The notes under the pieces: generated by a model
Databases searched by the model: none
What the model was told of the DNA's origin: nothing
Seen by the model: only the letters and a program-made list of their open reading frames with translations
Assembly (NCBI GenBank): GCA_027596075.1
Contig: JADGJC010000068.1
Span: 62,001 to 126,000 of the forward strand
Origin: Rhizophlyctis rosea
Lineage: Eukaryota; Chytridiomycota; Chytridiomycetes; Rhizophlyctidales; Rhizophlyctidaceae
Direction: 5' to 3'
DNA length: 64,000 bases
Position numbers and translations under genes: made by a program
In this document: one piece after another, positions 11,641 through 21,740 of the stretch
How the letters are laid out: each line of letters starts with the position of its first letter
Position numbering within the stretch: the stretch's first letter is position 1

Positions 11641-13539
11641 GTTACAGGAATGAGAGAAGGGGAGATGGGCAAATACGATATGGTTCGGAGGTCGGTTAGG
11701 CTCAGCTAAGGTTTCTTCAATGTAAACTATTAGACCACTTTCAGGGGGCGAAATCTTTGTACCACATTTGAATCAATTGGTTTTTGTGTTATTAATATCT
11801 TTGTGGTCGTTCATTCGGTTGCTCAGTTTGGGGAAGTGTGTTTAAATGCACGTCTTTGAGCCTGTCTAGACCCGCATTTGCTAGTGAACAATCTAAATCA
11901 TGGTAAAACAAACATGTAAACAAACATCTCGAAACGTATAATTGATAGACGCATATCAGCGGTACAAGCATGTGTATATGAAGCAGGCGGGTGTAGAGCG
12001 AAGAATGGAGGGGTTTTGGATTGAAACGATTGACAATTCTCATCTTCGGGAATTTTAATGAAGGGCAACACACAAAGGAAGATGAATCGCGAGTCAAACA
12101 TCACAAATTGGGCCACTAGTAACGATGGTTGCCGTTGGTTCACCTTCCTCAGACAATTAAAAGCTGTCTAATGTGGAGCCGTCGGTACGGCTTCTGGCAT
12201 ATGCAGCTCAGACGTCTGTAGATGATGTCATATATATGCTCATGAAAAAGTGATACTCGGGGAATTGAACCGGTAGCTTGGAGTGTCAATTGGGTGTGGT
12301 CTGGTATACCAACTCTGCCACTGAGGCTTTCTTGCAATACAGCCACTTTCGGACAAAGACTAGGACCATATGGTCACTGTGCCCCCAATGTCGGAAGCTC
12401 CAAAATTTTCAAGCCCCGGAGATTGGGGCAGACAGATTGAACAGACATGTTTCCGACAACTCGGTCACTATTCATGCTTAATGCTCCGGTTGTGGACATC
12501 TGACGCCACCGGCAAGATGGTCAAGCGAAGCCCTCTGAGGTGAACATGTGCGGGCAAATGAATGAACGATGCCGTGTGGAGCCTTACAGCAGATGTCTGG
12601 AGACGTCCGCAACTACAGATGGATGAGGAAGGGGGGGGGGTCCGTTTTGTGATGAAAAGAAGTGTATGGCACAAGAAATCGTACACCGAGCATAGCGAGA
12701 TTGTCTCTCTCTGCCAATGCAACCCTCAACGCCCTCAATACAGCATCAAGTGCCCATCCAACTCCCGTCTCCCCACCACCGATGATCAACAAATCAAATT
12801 CCTCCCATAGCGCAAAAGCCAGGCCGTTATCTCTACCTTCCCTCCCTCACAACCATGCTTTCACGACGTCCCATTCATCAAGGCAGCGATCAGCTACGCC
12901 CTCTAAAATGATGTTTGGAAGTCCTTCATCTGAGTGTTGAGATCTGAGGGATGGACGGCGTGATTCAGTGAATCACAGAACTGCCACTGTGCTGGCGAGA
13001 CTGACACCTCCTAGTGATAAGAAAAGGCGGATTGTATGGACCCGGCGGCGCATGTTGGAGGTATGATGCATTTTTTGTGTGTGTTTGTGTACAAAATTAT
13101 CCCCTCTGCAAAAAAGTTCTCAGTATCATGAGACTTTCAGTTTTCAGGCAGAAATTGTACATACTTTTGGAATCATAATGCACGGAAAGACGAAAGACCC
13201 CCCATCCCAAAAAAAGAATAAAAAAGAAAACGAAGAGAAGTTGGTAGGATATTTTTACAGAGTCGAACATGAAGACCCTGAAACGCGTCGTTATCGGGGG
13301 ATGTCAGTCGCACGAGGCAGCTTTGTAAAGGTCACACAATGGTGACAACTTTCCATTATTCCTTTCAACCAGAACAAGGAAACTCCTTCCAAACTTCTAC
13401 AAATGTGAACGTGGGGGGTTCTGACCCTCCACCCTGGTGAAAACACTCGATTACTTCTTCTCAGCCTTATCTATATCTCCCACGTCCCCTCTTCCCCTCA
13501 CTTTCCGCCGCCCTTCCCCTCAACAAGTTCGACAATACA
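11641..13539. other. intergenic between GH28 and alcohol dehydrogenase
   Basis: 1.9 kb without a supportable gene. It holds a degenerate tRNA-like element (about 12249-12330, minus), a 10-G tract near 12631, and GTGGGGGGTT at 13411-13420, a one-base variant of the locus motif, about 120 nt upstream of the ADH ATG. TATCTATAT near 13469 may be its TATA element. Confidence 0.5.
12249..12330 (-). other. tRNA-like remnant (A and B box)
   Basis: On the minus strand a perfect internal A box (TGGCAGAGTTGG) is followed at tRNA spacing by a B box (GGTTCAATTCC). The acceptor and T stems do not pair and no anticodon stem can be drawn, so this is not a functional tRNA. It may be a decayed tRNA or a tRNA-derived SINE head. 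Confidence 0.25.
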
Positions 13540-14829
13540 ATGACCATCACCTCTTGCTACCACGGCTACGCGGCCCACGCGCCGAAGTCCGATCTCCAGC
13601 CCTTCACATACGAGCCGCTCCCACTCGGTCCCGAGGACGTCGAAATCAAAATCTCGCACTGCGGGATATGCGCGTCGGATATTCATACCATGGATTCAGG
13701 ATGGGGTCCTACGCAGTATCCGGTTATAGTTGGTGAGTTTCAGTGATGAAGAAGAGTTCTATTACGTGTGGGATGTTGGGGCTTACTATTTCATCTTCCC
13801 CCTTGATGAACAGGTCATGAAATCGTCGGCACGGTCACCGCTGTTGGACCCGAAGTGACCGCACTCAAAATCGGCGACCGTGTGGGTGTTGGGGCTCAGC
13901 AATACGGCTGCTTGCAGAGCGATTGCCAAGAATGTCAAGAAGGTCATGACAACATGTGTCCTCGAATGTGGTGGACCTACAATTCCAAACGGCCTGATGG
14001 ATCCGTCACTCAAGGCGGCTATGCGGACCATATTCGTGTTCGCCATCAGGTGTGTTGTTGGAGCGTTCTTTCAACGCATTATTTATTTGTAAACAAAACT
14101 CACTATATCATATCGACGAATAGTGGGCTTTCCCAATCCCCGAAGCGATCGATTCCGTTTCCGCCGGTCCTCTGCTTTGTGCGGGTCTTACCGTGTACGC
14201 ACCCCTTGCTCGCGCAAACATTGGTCCCGGGAAGAAAGTTGGGTGAGTGAGAACATTGGGTTTGCTTTGTCATTATGTGTTCGAAAATGTGCGTGGCCAA
14301 ACAAACATTCACTAATCTTTGGACCCATCTGCCTTTCAGCGTCATCGGCATCGGCGGTCTAGGCCACCTCGCTCTCCAATTCGCCGCCGCTCTCGGCGCA
14401 GAAGTAACAGCCATCTCCCACTCCCCCTCCAAAAAAGCCGAAGCCCTGTCCCTCGGCGCAACGAACTTCATAACCCTCTCATCCCTCCGCGACCACAAAC
14501 GCGCATTTGACATCATCGTCGTCTCCGCCAACCACAAGGGCCAGGATTGGGGTACTTACCTCACCGCGCTCCGCCCATTCGGAACCCTCATTCTCGTTGC
14601 GCTTCCGGAAGAGGATATTAGCGTCACGCCGCACTTCTTCACGGGCACGCAGGTGTCCATTACCGGTAGTGTCATTGGGAACCGGAAGGAGATGAGGGAG
14701 ATGTTGGAGTTGGCGGCTGCGAAGGGGATCAAGCCTTTGACGCAGACTGCGAAGTTGGAAGAGGTCAATGGTGCTTTGGAGAAGGTGCGGAAGGGGGATG
14801 TGCGGTATAGGATGGTGTTGGAGATCTAG
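13540..14829 (+). CDS. zinc-dependent medium-chain alcohol dehydrogenase (ADH6/cinnamyl-alcohol type)
   Basis: Reversible, probably NADPH-linked aldehyde reduction in the cytosol. Four exons (13540-13732, 13814-14049, 14124-14242, 14340-14829) give 345 aa, normal for the family. Catalytic-zinc ligands are seen in HCGICASDIH and VGHEIVGTV; the structural-zinc loop is CLQSDCQECQEGHDNMCPR. The Rossmann glycine motif is GIGGLGHLALQFA, and the segment after it resembles NADP-preferring CAD/ADH6 enzymes. Placed between GH28 and PL3, it could reduce the L-lactaldehyde or L-glyceraldehyde made by the locus aldolase; that link is inferred from position and chemistry. It runs tail to tail with PL3. Confidence 0.9.
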
Positions 14830-15738
14830 TATAGAATGTAGAGTCGCGATAAGCACAGAAGTCATAGCAATAAAGAGTAATTTCTTTCCACGTACCGAAG
14901 TCGCTGAACATTTTCAACTTTGATGTATCATGTCCCTGTGGTCCGAGCCCGTCCCTTGCCGATTCTCACTCCTCTTATGGAAGGTCACCACTGCAAGTGA
15001 CCTCCGTGTTGCAACCAATCGACGGGCTCCCTTTTCTGACCATGACAACATTTTCCAATGCTCCAATTTTGTATGCGAATTTGTTGATGTCAACTTGTGA
15101 AATTTGAACATGGCCCATCACTTGCACCATGCCTGAACCCCCCCTCAGGGGACCCGGGTGTAATGGGATGAAAACGCACACTCATTTCATGAAGATAGGA
15201 TTTCGGTGTTGGAGATTGTTCAGCGACGATTACAGCTACGCACGGTACAAGAACAATCGAGGAGTCAGCAGGGCTAGCATACTACACAAAGAAGCAAATT
15301 GGGCATTGAAACCAACACCCATACAAAGGCTGAAAATCAATGGCAGATTCCCGTCGATAGAAACTTCCAGATTCGCAAGCTGCCAACGAGTTAATCATCC
15401 AACCCCACTCATAGCAATAGAGATGTGAAATCACACGAACAACAACCCAATTTCTATTTCCAATCGGACAGATACAAGAGTATGGAAAAACTACTGAACT
15501 CGAGTAAACTTGGACTTCCCCACTCCTTTTCGGTGAAACCAAATAATTGTGCTGAACTACTTGAACCATCCTACATTAGCAATTCTAATCGTCAACATCG
15601 AGCGACATTCGGCGCTTCTGATACGGGTTGGAAAAATCTGATGAGGAGAGATGGAGATCGGTAAGGCGAAGAACAGTGGAATTTGCATTCAGAATGGTGG
15701 ACGAAGATTGTGGTTGTTTACCTGCAAGGTAGAGTGTT
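14830..15738. other. intergenic, convergent 3' ends of ADH and PL3
   Basis: Both flanking genes end here. A 7-C run lies at 15138-15144. I see no gene, RNA or clear repeat. Confidence 0.5.
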
Positions 15739-16860
15739 TCAAACACATTGAGAGTACCAGTCGTTCGAGAACTTGCAAGAGGAGCCGGATTGGCAGCATT
15801 TTGGCCCGGTCCAGCCTTGACCGCCTGGAAATGTGTTGCAAATGGATGAGAAAGCGATATTGGTGGCGAGATGACCTCGACAATATGAGATGCAAGAAAT
15901 GTCACTTACCGCATTGGCCGTATTTGGCCGCACAGCTGCCGGATGATCCGCCGGATATGGTGGTCGTTGACGCCTTAGTAGTGGACGTCTTGGATGTCTT
16001 GGTGGTGGATGTCTTAGACGTTTTTGTCGAGGTTGTCTTGGTGGTAGATCCACCAGAACTACCGCCACCGTACGTAGTAACATCCGACTCAGAGTAGTTG
16101 CAACCTCCACCAGGACCAGACCCAACCTCACTCGGCTCGCCAGACGTCACACCCTTATACTTCGCACAAATCTCCTTCACAGAGTTAACCTGGATGCCCG
16201 AAAGAGTGGTGGAGTCGCCCAAGTTGGGGTTGATGCCGGCAATGACTTTGCCCTTGACGGCTACGATGTTGCTGAAAGTGGATTTGCGGGCGTATTGCGT
16301 CTTACAGTTGCCGCAGGAACGGTAGAGCTTGCCAAAGTTTTCGACGTAGAAGTCGGAGAGGGAGAAGGAGCCGGAACCGTTGTGTTGGAAGACTTTGTCT
16401 TCGGCGCCGCGTGCACCGCCGCCGATTACAGTTACGGACCCGGAGCCCTTGATTGTGAGGGCGTCTTCGCAGACGTCTTCCCACCAGACGTTCTTGACCG
16501 TGCAAGCGCCGAGGCAGTAGACACCCTCGCCCTAACAGTGAAGTAGTGATCAGTGATTGATGCAGTATTGACAGAGGTGAATTTCCGAAACTGTACCTGA
16601 TCAGCGCCAATGATGACATTGGAAAGAGTAGCACCATCCTGGAGAAGGAACATGGTGTCCTTGTCTGTGCCCTCAGATTGACCTTGGCAGTAGCCAGATT
16701 TGCGGTTGTAACGCTTCATGCCACCGTCGAAAGACCCGGTAACAGTGATAGGGTCGGCAGACACGACAGTGCCAGTAGCGGTGGGGAAAGTGGTCTGCAC
16801 AGCAGCGAGAGCGGACCTTGCCATGACGGCGGTGGAAAGGGTGATCAGAGCAGCTTTCAT
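15739..16860 (-). CDS. secreted pectate lyase, PL3, with C-terminal CBM1
   Basis: Beta-elimination of low-methyl pectin outside the cell. Three exons (16597-16860, 15910-16531, 15739-15824) give 323 aa. The signal peptide starts at MKAALITLSTAVMARSALA (ATG at 16860-16858; the upstream in-frame ATG at 16959 would bury it). PL3 marks: GEGVYCLGACTVKNVWWEDV, EDALTIKGSG, DKVFQHNGSGSFS, and the Cys-rich YRSCGNC. A repetitive Ser/Thr/Lys linker leads to a CBM1 ([15 protein letters not shown] to WYSQCV). Intron 2 falls inside the CBM1 glycine codon of CGG. A TATA-like CATAAAAGG lies at 16948-16956. The gene is divergent to the next PL1 gene. Confidence 0.93.
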
Positions 16861-18130
16861 TGTGGGATTGAGAATGCAGATGGATAGATGGGGGAGAATT
16901 GGGGTAGGCACAGACTGGTGATGATGGCATTGGGATGATGGACGTGCCCTTTTATGCAATTTTGTACAGGAAGCGTTTGGATATTACTCTTTGACATTTT
17001 TCATGCTGAACCTTCGCGATTGTCATGAATGTACTATCCGTCGATGTCTAACCCCACATTTCCTTCCGACTCCATCTCGCGCGAGTCTTGAGATGGACAT
17101 GCTCGGCGTACGCGGGTCGTAGATTCATCGTTTCAACGCCACTGCGCATAATAGGTGTGGGAAAAGGTGTGCCGCTCTATTTTAAGTTCGTCCAAACCTT
17201 GCTTCGCAACATTGAGAGGTTGGGCAGTGACCACTTGATCCACTTGAGCGGGTGAACTTCTAATTTGGAAACTGACGCCATCCCCAGGTTGGATAAGGCT
17301 CTGTGAGTTACAACCTTTTGGGTGAGCGGTTTGAGTATTATGCTAGTCGTTGCGGGTGGACCACTGTCATGGGGAGCATATTAGGTGCGTGGGGGGCCTA
17401 TTTAGCGCCAATGTGGGTGGTTATCGGAGGGTGGGGGGCCTAGCGGAGGGTCCGTCTCACGCGAATGAGTCAAGCTTTGACATTCTGAAATGTGAGGCGC
17501 ATATGTATCACGGAGTGGCGCCCATTTGTTGGTTCTCATTGCCATGTCGGTAAAACGACGCTTGTGGTATTATTGGGTTTTAGTGAGTTAGTAGAGTAGC
17601 ACTGTCCTTGAAAGGTTGTTTACTTTCTCATTCAACTCACTTACGCTGCGTGGATGATTTGCTTGATTTGCACATGCTCCGAAATGCACCGGGTCGATAC
17701 AACACTGTCAAAAGCCTGCCTTGATTCGCCAAAGGGGAGTGATATCTTCTTGACACTCCTTACGCCGCCTGAGGAAGCCATAAACCCTCATCAATTCGTT
17801 TTTCGCCAGGGTCCTGTTTTCATCATGGTCATCGTCAGGTGATTTCCATTGAGCCCCCCGCCGTTCTCCACAGTTTGCAATCCACACCAAAAACGCTTCG
17901 CAGAGAACGCATACTTGCTGTGGCGACGAAAAGTTGCAATTCGTGCTTCGGAGTATCTGCTGTCCTTCAGAAACACAACACCAAAAACCAACTCATACTG
18001 ATTGCTCCTCATTGCCACTGAGTATGCAATTCCAGTTTGATTTAAACGGCTGTCACGAGCACTTTCCCTCTCCCAAGTCACATCGCTTGCTCCAACCACA
18101 TCCGCTCAACATCGTCTCCAATTCTCCAAA
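16861..18130. other. divergent promoter region PL3 / PL1
   Basis: 1.27 kb shared upstream region of two lyase genes. It holds three exact GYGGGGGGCY sites (17389-17398, 17431-17440, 17852-17861) and a TATA-like element for PL3 at 16948-16956. No gene is visible. Confidence 0.55.
17389..17861. promoter_or_regulatory. three GYGGGGGGCY motif sites
   Basis: GTGGGGGGCCTA occurs twice on the plus strand (about 17389 and 17431) and GCGGGGGGCT once on the minus strand (17852-17861). They are spaced to serve both divergent lyase genes. Confidence 0.45.
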
Positions 18131-19778
18131 ATGGTCAAGTTCGCCATTCTCAAGGCAGCCATTCTTCTTGCAGTTGCAATCGGTGACGCTGCCGCCGCTA
18201 ACCTCGACCAGCTGACCGGCTATGCAACTCTCAATGGCGGGACTACCGGTAAGACCTATCAAAGGAACGAGAGCAAGGCTTGGAATGTTAAGACCAATCT
18301 GCTTCAACGCAACCAGGTGGTGCGGGTGGCCCGAGTGTGACCGTCACCTCCAAGGACGCCTTCCTTGCCGCCATCAAAGGCACCTCCCCTAAGATTGTTT
18401 ACGTCAGCGGCATTATTGATCTCGGCACGGGTATCACCGCCGATATTGGCGACAGTAAGTGGTTGTGTGCAAGGAGAGTGTCCAACAGATTCGAGAGAAT
18501 TCATCCAACATGATTGCACAGATACCTCCGTCATCGGTGTCGGTTCGAACTCCGGCTTCACCAACAGTGGTCTTCGCGTCAAGAAAGCCAAAAACGTCAT
18601 TATCCGCAATCTGAAGATCTCCCACGTCCCGGGCGGAGACTGTATCGGCATTGAGAGCTCCTCCAATGTGTGGGTTGATCATAATGATTTGTCCAACGAC
18701 CGTGACCACGACAAGGACTATTACGATGGGTTGTTGGACATCAAGGTGTGTTGAAGGCGCGATATCTGTTAAATTCTGTGTTTTAGGCCTTCATTGACTT
18801 CGACATGTTATTGCATCAGGCGGCTTCTGACTACGTCACCGTATCCTGGAACCACTTTCATGACCACTGGAAGGGTTCTCTTATTGGCCACTCTGACAGC
18901 GCTACAGGTGATAAGGGTCACTTGACGGTCACTGTTCATCGTAAGTCTCTTATTTGCATACCCATTCGCATGGCTCCATCATTCATAACATGGCCCCGTC
19001 AGACAACTGGTGGTCCAATGTGAACTCCCGTGGCCCGTCCGTTCGGTTCGGTTCCGCCCACGTCTACAACAACTACTATCAAGACATTCCCACCAGCGGT
19101 ATCCACTCCCGCATGGGTGCCAACGTCTTTGTGGAGAACAACGTCTTTAGGAACGTGGTTGACTCCGTCAAGACGACTGACGACTCTAAGGAAGATGGTT
19201 ATGTCAATATGAAGGGGTAAGACTCCCAGCTGAATTGTGTCAATCAACGCCCGACCCACTTGCTGAACTCACATACCCATCAAACAGCAACGACTTCGGC
19301 GACAGCCCTCCCAACCCCGCCAAAATCACTCAAACCAACTCCTGGACCCCTCCCTACTCCGTCACGGCTGACGACGTTTCGTCCGTCATCTCTGCCGTGC
19401 AATCCGGCGCCGGTGTTGGAAAGGTCTCCGGCGGCGGCGGCGGTGTCGTCACCCCTCCCACAACTACCACTCAATCCGCCGGTACCACCACCAAGGCCAG
19501 CACGACCAAAATCAGTTCCACCAAAACGTCAACCACCACCACCAAGGTTTCTACCATCAAAACCACCACCACCAAGTCAACCGGCGGCAGCGGCAACTGC
19601 TCTCCCTTGGTAAGTTTCCTCAATGCATCCCAACCATCCTTTATAAAGTTTCTGATGACATGATTCTTCCCCCTTTTGACAGTACGGCCAATGTGGAGGC
19701 CAAGGTTGGACTGGATCCACTTGCTGCTCCTCTGGCAGTTGCAAGGCTTCCAACCAGTGGTACTCTCAGTGTGTCTAG
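18131..19778 (+). CDS. secreted pectate lyase, PL1, with C-terminal CBM1
   Basis: Second PL1 endo-pectate lyase. Seven exons (18131-18248, 18317-18454, 18522-18745, 18820-18940, 19003-19216, 19288-19609, 19683-19778) give 410 aa. Signal peptide [20 protein letters not shown]1 marks: [38 protein letters not shown], the Ca-site [26 protein letters not shown], and the catalytic Arg motif [18 protein letters not shown] Thr/Lys linker leads to a CBM1 ([15 protein letters not shown] to WYSQCV) carried wholly on the last exon. The exon 3-4 splice chosen (acceptor 18819) gives the family sequence; an earlier acceptor at 18786 would add 11 residues in frame. It differs from the other PL1 of the locus in module order. 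Confidence 0.93.
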
Positions 19779-21740
19779 GTCAATCAGGGCCTTTTCTAGT
19801 GACACAGAGCCTCCCGGAAGTTTTCCCGTTGGAGCGGTTTTGTGTTAAGTAGGTAGCGCTACAGCAGACGTATATTGTATTTCTCTGGTTCCTGGAATGG
19901 TTTCTCTGACTAGGCGCAATGCGGGTCGTTGCGGCTGTAGTATGGGATAATGAACTTTGTTCGAAAACTTGAAATCATTTAGTGATGTTAACAATGCTTG
20001 TAGAAAAGACCAATCATTTGTTGTCGACTGGAGTGTGTGTGAAGGAATGCGAATGTTTCCTCAATGGCTCTGAAAACGTTCACCTAGCGATGGATGGGCT
20101 TCGATAGAATCTTGTTAGGCGAAGATGATTATCTTCCACACTTGCTGGCTTCCTCAAAAAAGGATCTCAAGTCATCATAATTATACAGATACTGATCAAG
20201 GTAATCAAGGGCGTTATGCAGCCTCTTCCACGCCTTTATTCGATGGAAGTTCACCCAACGCCTCAAAGACAAGGAAAGCAAGAAGTGTGGGCTTCCCGGT
20301 CCCCTTATTACCCATCCATCAACGAGCAGTGTTGGATTTTGTGACATGGCACGTCAACATTCCACTTCAATATAGTGCGTGATAAGCAGCTGTCCATTCT
20401 TTACAGCTTACGGTAGTAATGCCGGCATATCAATGCACACATGTCGACTGCTGCAAAAACTTCAAGACGTTAAGGAGATCACTGAAGTTGCGTTCTGGAC
20501 CAAATCAAGAAGTTGGGGATCACTGGCCAACATTAAGATACACATTCTACGGCCGGAGGCTATTAGCTCCCGTTATCGATTTCCAGCAGAATGTGAGTTC
20601 GAATTTGATCAAGAGGTGTCTATGAGCAAAAGTGATCATGAAGCGTTGGAGCACTCCCATAAAGTGGGGATGGTAAATGTTTGACCGGTTCCACGAACCC
20701 AGTAAATTGAGAGCAGCTGTATTTCTATCCAGACAATCTCATTATGAGGCACCAATCCCTTGAATATTTTGGCCATCAAGTCTGATCCATCCGAAACTCG
20801 GACATGGAGCTGGGAAGCACCGCCAACAACGCCAAGACAAAGGTGGAACCTCTTTCCCTCATGGGCTGATGCTAACAACAGAACGTCAGTCCGCGCAGAA
20901 ATTGGACATTCGTATCTGGCGAGGATGCAGGCGCAAAACAACCTCTTGTGGCGCTTCTTGCTAGTGGTATGATACCACAATCCATACTGTGACACAAACA
21001 TGTGCAATTCCAAGTCAGACCCTAAAAGCTACACCAACACGCAACGGAGCGCCCAATTTTAGAACCTTATTCCGCGTAGGGTAAACAACTATACCCATGT
21101 GGTGTTCCCACATACTTGACAGGACCCCCCGTCTTTACCCCCTCGCCGCCGCTGATGGCAATTGAGTGCCATTTCCCCAATTTAGGCGTACACTTTGTTT
21201 TCGAATGGAGGGAGGCAACACTGGGTCATCAGAGGTCCCTTCAAGTCTCTGGGCTTCATACTTTACGAACCCCCCGTTACGCTACAAGTCACGCACCACA
21301 ATTTGCGAACGGGCCAACCCGAACCTCCGAATGTAACTGACACCCTGTAGTAGTTCTACTCTCTGAAATTCGGTCATCAATCAAACATAGACGTGACGAA
21401 GCCCCCCACGACCAATCCTGCCGCTCCCCCATGCAAGTAGCAATGACCGTAAGAACCACGCGACCAGCTCCTTCCCTGACACAGTGGCGTCCACTTGAAC
21501 GCAGTATTACACCCCTTCAAGTCCAACGACCGTTGGAGACTCTCGGAACATAATTCGGAGATCAGCTAAAAACGACGCTGCTCCTGTAGACTCCTGGCCA
21601 GATTCCGTGTTCTGACTATCTATCTGATCGTCGTTGAGAGTGTCATTCGGCGCTGTTGCTGCATCCATATACGACTGTGACCATTGCCCTTCACATCCTC
21701 CGTCGCTTACACCTAGTACCCATTTCGCCGTCTTTGCATC
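19779..21740. other. intergenic upstream of the sugar transporter
   Basis: About 2 kb with no supportable gene. C6 runs lie at 21125-21130, 21270-21275 and 21402-21407; only the last is an exact locus motif. Confidence 0.5.
21400..21409 (-). promoter_or_regulatory. GYGGGGGGCY motif site upstream of the transporter
   Basis: GTGGGGGGCT on the minus strand, about 330 nt upstream of the proposed ATG. Confidence 0.35.
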
